DNA of 64,000 bases, taken from AC-32 sp963736055. GTDB lineage: Bacteria > Actinomycetota > Thermoleophilia > Gaiellales > Gaiellaceae. Within the stretch, counting starts at the first letter, position 1. Every line of letters starts with the position of its first letter. Made by a program: the position numbers and the translations under genes. The stretch covers positions 1,426,001 through 1,490,000 of the forward strand of contig CAVTNM010000008.1 in the NCBI GenBank assembly GCA_963736055.1, given 5' to 3'. The notes beneath the pieces were generated by a model. The model was not told the origin of the DNA, ran no database searches, and was given only the letters and a program-made list of their open reading frames with translations. This document shows positions 1 through 8,332 of the stretch, piece after piece.

Positions 1-562
1 GCAGCACGAGGTCGGCGCCCAGGTCGAGCGGTCGCTGGAGGTAGGGCGTGGCGAAGGTGTTGTCCACCACGAGCAGCGCTCCGACGGCGTGGGCCGCTTC
101 CGCGGCCGCGTGGATGTCGACCAGGTTCAGGAGCGGGTTCGTCGGCGTCTCGAGCCAGACCAGCCGGGTGCGCTCGTCGATCCGCTCCGGGATCTCGGCG
201 CCGGGGACGAAGTCGAACTCGTAGCCCTTCGGCCCGTAGACCTGGGAGAACATCCGGTAGACGCCGCCGTAGACGTCGTTGACGCAGACCACCCGCTCGC
301 CCGGGTTGACGAGGTGCATGACGGTCGTGGTCGCGCCCAGGCCGGAGGAGAAGGCGACCCCGTGCTCGGCCCCCTCGAGCGAGGCGAGGCAGATCTGCAG
401 CGCGGTGCGCGTCGGGTTGCCGGAGCGCGAATAGTCGTAGCCCTTGTGCTCGCCGACCGCCTCCTGCACGAAGGTCGAGGTCTGGTAGATCGGCACCGTG
501 GCCGCGCCGGTGGCCGGGTCCGGCTCCTGCCCCTGGTGGATCGCTCGGGTCTCGAAGTCCAC
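1..562 (-). CDS. cystathionine gamma-synthase-like PLP enzyme (partial, C-terminus off the left edge)
   Basis: N-terminal 187 residues of a Cys/Met-metabolism PLP enzyme (fold type I), which would make cystathionine from an activated homoserine and cysteine, or act as a gamma-lyase. It starts at a GTG with the typical opening FETRAIHQGQ. The phosphate-binding stretch SRSGNPTR, the motif YGGVYRMF and the cofactor-ring Asp in VDNTFATPYLQ are visible. The PLP-binding lysine lies beyond the window edge, so synthase, gamma-lyase and beta-lyase cannot be separated here. The downstream neighbours on the same strand are sulfur and Fe-S genes, which fits a trans-sulfuration role. No good ribosome binding site precedes the GTG. 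Confidence 0.85.
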   Translation of the reverse strand, partial: MDFETRAIHQGQEPDPATGAATVPIYQTSTFVQEAVGEHKGYDYSRSGNPTRTALQICLASLEGAEHGVAFSSGLGATTTVMHLVNPGERVVCVNDVYGGVYRMFSQVYGPKGYEFDFVPGAEIPERIDERTRLVWLETPTNPLLNLVDIHAAAEAAHAVGALLVVDNTFATPYLQRPLDLGADLVL

Positions 563-585
563 GGCGCGATTCTAGTAGCAGCCTG

Positions 586-1548
586 TCAGGCCGCTTCCGG
601 CAAGGCCTCGTCGGAGCGCGGCTCGTCGGCGTGCGCCGGCCGTGCGGAGCGGCGCGCGAGCACGTTGCTCGCGACGAGCGCGGCGATCGTCAGCGCCGCA
701 CCGCCGAGCTCGACCAGGTTAGGCCGGTAGCCGCGTGCGATCTCGATCGCGAAGGTCGTGACCGGGATGAGGTTGCCGAACAGCACGGCGTTCTGGGGAC
801 CGATCAGCCCGATCGCTGCGTTCCAGGTGAGGACCGCCATGAAGGCGCCCGGGATGGTGAGGTAGGCGATCTGCGGCGTGATCGACCAGACCTCGTGTCC
901 GGACGGTGCCGACACGAGCCCGGAGCCGAGCGCGACCGCGGTCGCGGCGGCGATCGAGACCCAGCCGAGCGCTGCGGTGAGCGCCGTGTAGCGGAGGGGC
1001 GAGAACTCGGGGAACTCTGCGGCCCCGAGCCCGTAGAGGACGAAGCTGAAGACGGCGCCGAGGACGAGCGCGTCGCCCCAGCCGATCGAGCCGTCGACGA
1101 TCGAGGCAGGGCTGCCGCCGCTGATCACGAGCGCGACGCCCGTCAGCGCAAGCCCCAGGAGGACGAAGGTCGCGGTCGAGGGCGCGACGCGCGTCCGTCT
1201 CCAGAGAACGAGTGCGGTCAGCAGCGGTCCCAGCGCGACGATGAGCGAGGCGCTCTGGGGTCGCGCATGGGCGAGCCCGGTGTACGCGAGCAGGTTGAAG
1301 CCGGCGAACCCGATCGTGCCGAGCCAGAAGAGGCGGACGCCCTTGCCCTCGAGGCGAAACGCCCGTCGCCCCTCGAGGGCCGCCAGCACGATCAGCCAGA
1401 GCGACGCGGCGAGCGCGTAGCGGATCGTCGTCAGCGGGAACGCGTTGACGCTGCCGAGCGCCGACTTGCCTACGACGAACTGGCCGCCCCAGGCAACCGC
1501 GGTGGTGGTCGCGAAGAGCGCGCCGAGTCCCGCCGTTCTCGTCCCCAT
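586..1548 (-). CDS. EamA/DMT-family transporter
   Basis: A 320-residue integral membrane protein made mostly of about ten hydrophobic segments in two EamA-like halves. The N-terminus has the family pattern AWGGQFVVGKSAL and a later GFNLLAYTGLAHARPQSASLI. Members export or import small metabolites such as amino acids or nucleotide precursors; the substrate cannot be read from the sequence. It lies 23 bases upstream of the partial PLP enzyme and shares its strand, so they may be cotranscribed. It starts with ATG. It is only distantly similar to the two EamA proteins at 16.1 and 18.8 kb. Confidence 0.85.
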   Translation of the reverse strand: MGTRTAGLGALFATTTAVAWGGQFVVGKSALGSVNAFPLTTIRYALAASLWLIVLAALEGRRAFRLEGKGVRLFWLGTIGFAGFNLLAYTGLAHARPQSASLIVALGPLLTALVLWRRTRVAPSTATFVLLGLALTGVALVISGGSPASIVDGSIGWGDALVLGAVFSFVLYGLGAAEFPEFSPLRYTALTAALGWVSIAAATAVALGSGLVSAPSGHEVWSITPQIAYLTIPGAFMAVLTWNAAIGLIGPQNAVLFGNLIPVTTFAIEIARGYRPNLVELGGAALTIAALVASNVLARRSARPAHADEPRSDEALPEAA

Positions 1549-1606
1549 ACGTGGGTGAACGAGTGGCCGCGTGAGGTATTTCGCGGTCTAGAGAGACCTG
1601 GCGCCG

Positions 1607-1969
1607 TCAGGCGACGGCGACTACCCGCTCTTCGCCCGCGCCGCGGTACTCGGCCCCGAGCTTCTCCTCGAGCGTCCGCTCGAGGTCACCGCTCTGCGCC
1701 AGCTCCTCGACGATGTCGGCGCCGCCGACCAGCTCGCCGCGGACGAAGACCTGCGGGATCGTCGGCCAGCCGGACACGGCCGTGAGCTCCTGGCGGATCT
1801 GGGGGTCGGGCAGGATGTCGACGGCGGTCACCGGGGCCCCGGCCGAGCGCAGTGCATCGAGCGCGCGCTGCGAGTTGCCGCACATCACGAACTGGGGCGT
1901 CCCTTTCATGAACAGCGCCACGTCCTCCGTCTCGATGATCTGCTTGATCTGGCTCTGAATCTCGCTCAC
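1607..1969 (-). CDS. grxD: Grx4/GrxD-type monothiol glutaredoxin
   Basis: A 120-residue monothiol glutaredoxin, which binds and transfers [2Fe-2S] clusters with glutathione or another thiol as co-ligand. The conserved elements are the N-terminal I-x-Q-I-I helix, the Lys of FMKGTP, the active-site Cys in MCGNSQRA, WPTIPQVFV and the GGADIV loop. The usual CGFS signature is CGNS here. A 14-residue tail follows the domain. The GTG start overlaps the bolA stop as GTGA, so the two are translationally coupled. BolA is the classical physical partner of CGFS glutaredoxins, which supports both assignments. Confidence 0.92.
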   Translation of the reverse strand: MSEIQSQIKQIIETEDVALFMKGTPQFVMCGNSQRALDALRSAGAPVTAVDILPDPQIRQELTAVSGWPTIPQVFVRGELVGGADIVEELAQSGDLERTLEEKLGAEYRGAGEERVVAVA

Positions 1970-2196
1970 CCTGCTCCTCTCGTCTTGATCCTCAACTCGT
2001 GAATGGTGCCATCGGCGAGTGGGGCCGCGAGCGCGTCGTAGACGAGCCGGTGCTGCTCGACCAGCGAGAGGCCGTCGAACCGCGGGCTCGCGAGCGTCAC
2101 CTGGAAGTGGTCGCCGCCGCCGGTGCGGTCGGCCACCGCCAGCTCCTCGGCCTCGGGAAACGCGTCTCGAAGAAGGTCTTCGAGCCGCTCGGTCAC
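1966..2196 (-). CDS. bolA: BolA-family protein
   Basis: A 76-residue BolA/IbaG-type protein that works with the adjacent monothiol glutaredoxin in Fe-S cluster handling. The GTG start opens VTERLEDLLRDAFPEAEELAV, followed by the BolA core GGGDHFQVTLASPRFDGLSLVEQHRLVY, with the conserved H-x3-V-Y helix. The start is placed at 2196 because it would overlap the restored stop of the upstream cystathionine beta-synthase as GTGA and gives the standard BolA length. In the sequence as given, a one-base frameshift in the upstream gene makes bolA read as an in-frame C-terminal extension of it; I regard that fusion as an artefact or a mutation. Confidence 0.88.
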   Translation of the reverse strand: MTERLEDLLRDAFPEAEELAVADRTGGGDHFQVTLASPRFDGLSLVEQHRLVYDALAAPLADGTIHELRIKTRGAG

Positions 2197-3600
2197 CGAG
2201 AGTTCTTCCGTCCGTGCGCGAGGTACTCGAGCAGGTCGGAGCGCGTCAGCATGCCCGGTCGGCTTCCCGTCGGCGGCGACGACGACCGCCGGGCTGCCGC
2301 CGCTCAGCGCGCTGAAGACCTCGTCGACGGACTCGACGGCTTCGACCGCCGCAAGGGGCGGCTGCATCGCGGCCGCGACCTCCTCGTTGAGGGAGTCGGG
2401 GTTACGGAAGATCAGGTCGAGCAGCCCGCGCTCCTGCAGCGAGCCGACCACGTCGGCCAACGAGCCGGCCGAGCCATGGCGCATCACGGGCAGCTGCGAG
2501 ATCGAGTACTGCTGCATCAGGTCGATTGCCTGGCCTACCTTCTGGTGCGACTCGATCGTCACCAGCTCCGGCAGTTCGGGGGCGTCCCGGTGCTTGAAGA
2601 AGAGCACTTCGGCCACCTTTGGCGACGGCTCGTCGTGCCGCTCGAGGAAGCCGAGCTCCATCAGGTAGTTGTCGTCGAAGAACTTCGAGAGATAGGAGCG
2701 GCCGCCGTCGGGGAAGAGCGTGACCACGGTCTTGCCCGCCCCGAGCTCCTTCGCGATCTCGATCGCCGCCCAGGCCGCGGTTCCGCCGGATCCGCCCACG
2801 AGCAGGCCCTCTTCGCGGGCGAGCCTCCGCGCGGTCAGGAACGACTCGCGGTCGCCGACGGTCACCCAGCGGTCGACGACCGACGGGTCGAACGTCTCCG
2901 GATAGAAGTCCTCGCCGATCCCCTCGACCAGGTACGGGTGCTGCTTCTCCGGGCCCGAGGTGTAGATCGAGCCTTCGGGGTCGGCGCCGACGATCATCAG
3001 ATCGGGGTTCTGCGACTTCAGGTAGTGGGCGGTACCGGTGATCGTGCCGCCGGTGCCGACCGCGATCACTAGCGCATCGAGCTCGCCGCCGGTCTGCTCC
3101 CAGATCTCGGGCCCGGTCGTCTCGTAATGGGAGCGCGGGTTGTCGGGGTTGCGGTACTGGTCGGGCTTGTACGCGCCGGGGATCTCCTCTGCGAGCCGGT
3201 CGGAGACCGAGTAGTAGCTCTCGGGCGACTCCGGCTCGACGGCGTAGGGGCAGACGATCACCTCGGCCCCGAAGGCCTTCAGCAGCGAGATCTTCTCCCG
3301 GCTCATCTTGTCGGGCATCGTGAAGATGCAGCGGTAGCCCTTGAGTGCGGCCACGATCGCGAGGCCGGTACCGGTGTTGCCGGAGGTCGGCTCGACGATC
3401 GTCCCGCCCGGCTTCAGCTTTCCCTCGCGCTCGGCCGCCTCGAGCATCGTGATCGCAATCCGGTCCTTGATCGAGCCGCCGGGGTTGAGGAACTCGAGCT
3501 TCCCGAGAACCGCCGCAGCACCCTCCGGAACGACGTTCTGGAGCCGCACGAGGGGCGTCCCGCCGACCAGCTCGAGCAGCGTCGGATACTCGCGCGCCAT
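2193..3600 (-). CDS. cystathionine beta-synthase / cysteine synthase with CBS domains (frameshifted near 2255)
   Basis: A fold type II PLP enzyme joining serine (or O-acetylserine) with homocysteine or sulfide, about 468 residues after repair. The PLP lysine is in LNPGGSIKDRIA, the phosphate loop is in SGNTGTG and the second glycine-rich loop is GTGGTITG. A C-terminal CBS-domain pair follows from about residue 330. The ending is disturbed: in the given frame it reads PTGHADALRP, but removing one G from the GGG run (plus-strand 2254-2256) restores PTGMLTRSDLLEYL and a TGA at 2193-2195 that overlaps the bolA GTG start. The lesion is therefore a one-base homopolymer insertion. It starts at ATG 3600, 29 bases after the MFS gene. 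Confidence 0.85.
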
Positions 3601-3629
3601 CGCTGCCAAGCGTAATCGGTTGCCCCGGA

Positions 3630-5066
3630 CTAAGCAGCCGCGTGGGCCGTCTCGCCCTCTCCGACGGGAGCCTCGGTCCCCCGCAGCAGCACGAAGGCGA
3701 CGACCGCGCCCACGAGCGAGATGGCGGCGAGCGCCCAGAACGCGTGCTGGTAGCCCGAGGTGAACGCCTCGGCCGGCGTGTGGCCTGTCTTCAGCAGTGA
3801 CTTGGCCTGCGAGGTGAAGATCGTCGAGGCGAGCGCCACGCCGATCGCGCCGCCGATCTGCTGGTTGGTATTGATCAGCCCCGAAGCGAGCCCGGCTTCC
3901 TGGTGCGAGACCTGGGCTAACGCTGCGATTGTGACGGGGACGAACGCGAACGCCAGACCGAGCGCGAACGTGAGGTAGGCCGGCAGGAGATCGGGCCAGT
4001 AGTGCCCGTCCACGGGAATCTGCGTGTACCAGACGAGCGAGCCGGCCAGCACGAGCATCCCGATCACTATGACCGGCATCGGGCTGTAGCGGGTGGCCAG
4101 CGCCTGCGCGACGCCGGCCCAGATCACCGTCGTGCCCGCGGTCGCGAGGAACGTGACCCCGGTCTTGAGCGCCGACCAGCCCAGCACCTGTTGCACGTAC
4201 AGCGTCAGGACGAAGAAGTTCGCGAAGATCACGGCGCCCAGGAGGAAGCCGGCGACGTTGGCCCCCAGCAGCGACCGGATCCGGAAGATCGAGAGCGGCA
4301 CGAGCGGCGCGGACGAGCGAGACTCGATCACGAGCGAGATCAGGACGAGCGCCGCGGACGCGATCAGCAGCAGGATGGTCCGCGCCGAGCCCCAGCCCAC
4401 GTCGGGCGCCTTCGAGATGGCGTAGACGAAGATGGCCAGGCTGCTCGTGATCGTCACCGCGCCGGCAGCGTCGAAGCGGCGATGGCCGAGGTCGGCGGTG
4501 CTCTCCGGGACGAACCTGAACGTGAGCAGCAGCACGACCAGGCCGACGGGCACGTTGACCCAGAAGATCCACTCCCAGCCCAGATACTTGACCAGGATGC
4601 CGCCGAAGAGGACGCCCGCGGCGGCGCCGGAGCCGCCGAGCGCGCCCCAGATGCCGAGCGCCTTGTTCCGCTCGGCTCCCTCGCGGAACGTGGTGGTCAC
4701 GATCGACAGCGCGGCGGGCGAGATGATGGCGGCGCCGAGGCCCTGAACCGCTCGCGCGCCGATCAGCACCCCAGCGCTGTTCGCGAGGCCGCAAACGAGC
4801 GAGGCGGACGTGAAGAGGACGAGGCCCACGACGAAGATCCGCCGTCGTCCGAGCAGGTCCGCCATCCGGCCCCCGAGAAGGAGGAACCCGCCGAAGGTGA
4901 TCGCGTACGCCGTGATGACCCACTGGACCGTCTTCTCCGGAATATGAAGGTCGACCTCGATGGAGGGGATCGCGACGTTGACGATCGCGACGTCGAGGAT
5001 GGTCATGAAGAACGCGGCGCCCACAACTGCGAGGGTCAGCCAGCGGCGGTCGAATCCAGATGACAT
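3630..5066 (-). CDS. MFS transporter, DHA2 (14-TMS) drug/proton antiporter family
   Basis: A 478-residue major facilitator protein with the 14-helix pattern of EmrB/QacA-type exporters. It has the motif C-like ILDVAIVNVAIPSI in helix 1, motif A GGRMADLLGRRR between helices 2 and 3, and ARAVQGLGAAIISPAALSIV. The ATG at 5066 is chosen because GGGAGG lies seven bases upstream; an upstream ATG would add 17 residues that include this ribosome binding site. It probably exports hydrophobic compounds; the substrate is unknown. Cystathionine beta-synthase follows on the same strand. Confidence 0.9.
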   Translation of the reverse strand: MSSGFDRRWLTLAVVGAAFFMTILDVAIVNVAIPSIEVDLHIPEKTVQWVITAYAITFGGFLLLGGRMADLLGRRRIFVVGLVLFTSASLVCGLANSAGVLIGARAVQGLGAAIISPAALSIVTTTFREGAERNKALGIWGALGGSGAAAGVLFGGILVKYLGWEWIFWVNVPVGLVVLLLTFRFVPESTADLGHRRFDAAGAVTITSSLAIFVYAISKAPDVGWGSARTILLLIASAALVLISLVIESRSSAPLVPLSIFRIRSLLGANVAGFLLGAVIFANFFVLTLYVQQVLGWSALKTGVTFLATAGTTVIWAGVAQALATRYSPMPVIVIGMLVLAGSLVWYTQIPVDGHYWPDLLPAYLTFALGLAFAFVPVTIAALAQVSHQEAGLASGLINTNQQIGGAIGVALASTIFTSQAKSLLKTGHTPAEAFTSGYQHAFWALAAISLVGAVVAFVLLRGTEAPVGEGETAHAAA

Positions 5067-5330
5067 CTGCCTCCCTTGGGTCGGTGCACTGGGGAACGAC
5101 GGGTGTCGCCGACGCATTCCGGTCCCCGCGGGCCGGCGACGCTCGCGGCAGGGTAGCGCTGTTTCGCGACAAAGGCGTCACACACACACGCGCCCGTCGC
5201 CGCTACGCTCGATGCGGGGGAAACGACGCGGGGTCCCCCGGGGAAAAGATCGGCGCGTTTGCGCCGGCCGGCCGCGCGGGGCGACCGTTCTGTTTGGAGC
5301 GCGGCTCGATTTCGAGGATGATCCGCAACG

Positions 5331-7700
5331 GTGCCTGGCGACTACGGGCAGGGTGGGATCGAGAAGCCGGGCGGTCCGCGCTGCCCGAGCCGTGACTCCG
5401 CGGCTCGGATCACGCTGCGGCTGACGTCTCTGGCCGCGCTCGTCGCGCTGGCCGGAGCGGCCGCGGCCGTGAGCGTCGGGGCGGGAAGCGGCGGCCCCAG
5501 CTGCGCGCGGCCCAAGCTCGATGCCGCCTACTCCACCGAGGTCAACGACACCCTTGCCGCGCACCAGGACCTCTGGGGAAACGAGCTGCTCCGCTCCCCC
5601 GACGGGCCGACGTACGCCGGAGTCCGCCGGTACCTCCACCCACTGATGCTCGTGGGGCGACCGGCAGGGCTCCGCCCGAGCAGGTTGACCGACTCCGGCG
5701 TCTACTACCTCCCCTTCGGCATCCCGAACGGGCCGAGCGGCGCAGGAACGGTGCAGCTGCACGTCGCCGACGGGAGCCAGATCGTCTCGCGCATGGCGAG
5801 TGGGTCGCGGCTCTCCATCGACGTCGGTGCGAGCGGGCACGAGCGGTACGGGTCGTGTCTCGCCCGGCTCCCACTCCCGCATCTGCGCGGCGGCTACCTG
5901 CCGATCCTGGAGACGAGCTACGTCGACTCGGACGGCGTCCGCTACCGGCAGGAGTCGTTCGCCACGCGCCTCCCACGCTCACGGGCGCTCGTCAGCTTCA
6001 TCCGGCTGCACGTCGATCCGCGCCGCTCGGACGCGCGGAGGGCATACGTCCGCTTCACGCCGTCGGGCGGCTTCCGGCGCGCCACGCGGGCGCGTCTCCT
6101 GTTCAGCCGCGGTGGGAAGCTGCATCGCTCGTCGCTCGTCTACGCCACGAGAGGAAAGCGGCCGCGCACCGTCTACGTGGCCTGGCTCGACCGCCCCGTA
6201 CGGCCGACACCGTTCCGGCTGAACAGCGCGACCTACAAACGGGCGAGGCGCTCGGTGAGCACCTACTGGGCTCGTCGCGTCGCCGCCGGAGCGACCTTTC
6301 GCGTGCCTGAGAGGCGGGTCATGAACGCCGAGCGGAACCTCGTCATCCAGAACCTGCTCATGTCGTGGCGTTACAGCCTCGGCAACTCGTACGAGCGCTT
6401 TTCCTGGGAGCTCATGGACGTGGCCGAGGTGATGGGCGACTACGGCTACCCCGCGGTGGAGCGGGCGATCCTCGGGGCCTCGCTCCACTCGCACAGCTAC
6501 TTTCCGAACCGGGCCGCCGGCGAGCGGATGACCACGGCCGCCCACTTCTACCGCCGCTTCCGCTATCCCGGCTACGTCAGGCGCGTCACACCGCTCTTCC
6601 GCCGGTACCTGGCGGCCTTTCAGCGCCAGCTCGACGCGAGCCCCTACAGCCTCCTCGGGAAGGAGCGCTTCGGCGCCGACATCCTCCAGCCGGTCTACGG
6701 CCTGCACGCGCAGGCTCTCGCGCTGCAGGGCCTGCGCGCGATGGCGGCCACCTGGGAGCAGACCGGCCACCCATTGCTGGCGGATGAGGCTGCGCAGCTG
6801 GCTGGACGCCTCGACGCGGGCCTGAGGGCGGCGGTGCGCTCGTCCGAGACCCAGCTCCCGGACGGATCGCTCTTCGTCCCGATCTCGCTGCTCGACCCCT
6901 CGGAGAAGCCCTACGACTCGTTGACCGCCTGGAAGCGCGGCAGCTACTGGAACCTGGTCATGCCCTACGTGCTCGCCTCCGGGTTCTTCCGCCCGGGGAG
7001 CCGCGAGGCCCAGGGGATCCTCCGGTACATGTTCAACCACGGCTCGCGCCTCCTGGGGCTGGTGCGCTTCCAGCCGCACACCGGGGTTCGCAACCCCGGC
7101 TACCAGTTGCCGGGCTCCGACGATGTCTACGGAACGGGCGTCGTCCGGTTCCTGGCCGACAACGACCTGCCGGACCAGCTCGACCTCAGCCTCTACGGAA
7201 AGCTCGGCGCCGGCATGACCCCGGGCACCTTCGTCGCGGGCGAGGGCTCCACGATCGCCGCGGCTCGGCACCAGTACTACCGCTACATGCACCGACCGCC
7301 GAACAGCGGCAGCAACGCGTTCTTCCTCGAGGCGCTGCGGCTCACGCTCGTGCACGAGACCACCGACGGGCTCGGCGATCCCCGCGGTCTCGAGCTCGCC
7401 TACGCGACGCCGCGCGCCTGGCTGCGCACCGGGCGGATCGTCGTGCGCCGGGCGCCGACGAGCTTCGGCCGCCTCTCCTACTCGATCGACGCGCGCAAGC
7501 CGGCCATCCACGTCCGCGTGAGCGTGCCGCGCCGCTCCCCGCCCGCGGAGCTCCGGCTCCGGCTCCGCCTACCGGACGGCAAGCGGATCACGAGCGTCTC
7601 GCTCGCCGGCAAGCCGTTCGCCCGCTTCGATCCCAAGACCGGGACGATCGACCTGTCCGGGCTGACCGGTCACCTCGAGCTGACCGTCGACCGCGGCTAG
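5331..7700 (+). CDS. secreted six-hairpin-glycosidase-like protein
   Basis: A 789-residue exported protein. After a short basic N-terminus comes a hydrophobic signal segment (about residues 28-50) and a Cys-containing mature start. Residues 60-300 are beta-rich with many Tyr/Arg residues. Residues 320-640 form an all-helical region with repeated aromatic/acidic patterns (SYERFSWELMDVAEVMGDYG, GADILQPVYGLHAQALAL, PDGSLFVPISLL) typical of alpha/alpha six-barrel glycosidases and lyases. The last ~90 residues return to a beta-sandwich. I cannot name the family or substrate; catalytic acids are not assigned. The GTG start has no strong ribosome binding site. It stands alone, divergent from the MFS gene. 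Confidence 0.7.
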   Translation: MPGDYGQGGIEKPGGPRCPSRDSAARITLRLTSLAALVALAGAAAAVSVGAGSGGPSCARPKLDAAYSTEVNDTLAAHQDLWGNELLRSPDGPTYAGVRRYLHPLMLVGRPAGLRPSRLTDSGVYYLPFGIPNGPSGAGTVQLHVADGSQIVSRMASGSRLSIDVGASGHERYGSCLARLPLPHLRGGYLPILETSYVDSDGVRYRQESFATRLPRSRALVSFIRLHVDPRRSDARRAYVRFTPSGGFRRATRARLLFSRGGKLHRSSLVYATRGKRPRTVYVAWLDRPVRPTPFRLNSATYKRARRSVSTYWARRVAAGATFRVPERRVMNAERNLVIQNLLMSWRYSLGNSYERFSWELMDVAEVMGDYGYPAVERAILGASLHSHSYFPNRAAGERMTTAAHFYRRFRYPGYVRRVTPLFRRYLAAFQRQLDASPYSLLGKERFGADILQPVYGLHAQALALQGLRAMAATWEQTGHPLLADEAAQLAGRLDAGLRAAVRSSETQLPDGSLFVPISLLDPSEKPYDSLTAWKRGSYWNLVMPYVLASGFFRPGSREAQGILRYMFNHGSRLLGLVRFQPHTGVRNPGYQLPGSDDVYGTGVVRFLADNDLPDQLDLSLYGKLGAGMTPGTFVAGEGSTIAAARHQYYRYMHRPPNSGSNAFFLEALRLTLVHETTDGLGDPRGLELAYATPRAWLRTGRIVVRRAPTSFGRLSYSIDARKPAIHVRVSVPRRSPPAELRLRLRLPDGKRITSVSLAGKPFARFDPKTGTIDLSGLTGHLELTVDRG

Positions 7701-8332
7701 GGCAGCTGCCAGAACGCACCGCGCAGGCCCACGCGGTCGAGGATGGCCTGCGACTCGTCGCGCGTTCGCGGCCGCCAGTCGGGCGCCAGGCGGTCGCTCC
7801 ACCAGGCGTGGGCGAGCTCGCACAGCTTCTCCGAGCTGATCGTCTCGCCCGGCTCTCGGCCGCCGGCCTCGAGCCAGCGCGCCACGTGCTCTTCCGACCG
7901 GAAGAGGTTCATCGTGCTTCAGGTGAAGACGATGTCGTCCCACCAGCTGCCGCGCGGGCACGACCACGTGGAACACGGCGTCCGCCGGTTCCGGCCGCCG
8001 GTCGACCACGTCGATCTCGATCGGCTCGCCGCAGTCGGGGCAGAGCTCGAGATGTGGCCGTCGACGCCGAGCGCGGCGGGGATCCCGAAGGCGTCCCAGC
8101 CGCAGTTGGCGAACCAGGATCGCCCGCCTGCCTCGACGCGGTGCGGGGTCGGCACCGCCGAGAACGGGTTCACCATCCTGATCTCCGCAGTGCCGGGCTC
8201 GAGCACGAGCATGTGCGCCTCGTGCAGGCGCGTCAGGGCGGCCTCGGTCGTCCCCAGCTCCGCCGCGGTCGGCGCCCGCCCCAGCTCGACGAAACGCTCG
8301 TAGACGAGGTTTCGCAGCTCGAGGTCGTCCAT
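7697..8332 (-). CDS. MerB-like organomercurial/organometal lyase homologue; in-frame TGA at the third catalytic cysteine, two compensating frameshifts
   Basis: About 211 residues resembling the alkylmercury lyase family. Residues 1-60 are a winged-helix-like N-terminal domain. NCGWDAFGIP matches the MerB Cys-x2-Asp catalytic pair (C96/D99 in the classical enzyme). CPDCGEPIEID and WWDDIVFT-TGA-STMNLFRSEEHV follow. The codon matching MerB Cys159 is TGA (7919-7921), after which the reading frame continues to a normal C-terminus ending RGAFWQLP. Between about 8042 and 7950 the conserved protein is in another frame, so a one-base loss and a one-base gain (net zero) are needed. The ATG overlaps the purH stop as TGATG. 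Readings are selenoprotein with indel errors, or pseudogene. C-x2-D and homology are seen; function is inferred. Confidence 0.62.
7883..7921 (-). promoter_or_regulatory. candidate bacterial SECIS element following the in-frame TGA
   Basis: On the minus strand the TGA (7921-7919) is followed after 12 bases by a perfect 7-bp stem, CTCTTCC at 7906-7900 pairing with GGAAGAG at 7895-7889, closed by the tetraloop GGTC (7899-7896). Below it CACG (7916-7913) can pair with CGTG (7886-7883) across an internal loop of six and two bases. A guanine-uracil apical loop about 19 bases after UGA is what SelB-recognised bacterial SECIS elements show; the Escherichia coli fdhF element has a GGUC loop at nearly the same distance, as I recall. 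The codons for FRSEE partly force this pairing, so coincidence is possible. Confidence 0.45.

Noticed and set aside
631..1785. Long plus-strand open frame (384 codons) opposite the EamA and glutaredoxin genes
   Set aside because: Its composition is Arg/Asp/Glu-rich with no conserved motif; it is the antisense shadow of real genes in GC-rich DNA.
4002..5063. Long plus-strand open frame opposite the DHA2 exporter
   Set aside because: Polar, repetitive antisense translation of a membrane protein gene; no domain, no ribosome binding site.
1966..5187. A single 1073-residue protein spanning the MFS gene region, cbs and bolA
   Set aside because: The first ~530 residues are an out-of-frame reading of the MFS gene; only the cbs and bolA parts are real and their fusion depends on one homopolymer base.
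7697..7912. A separate 71-residue gene after the MerB-like gene
   Set aside because: Its sequence is the natural C-terminal continuation of the MerB-like protein across the TGA, in the same frame, with no ribosome binding site of its own.
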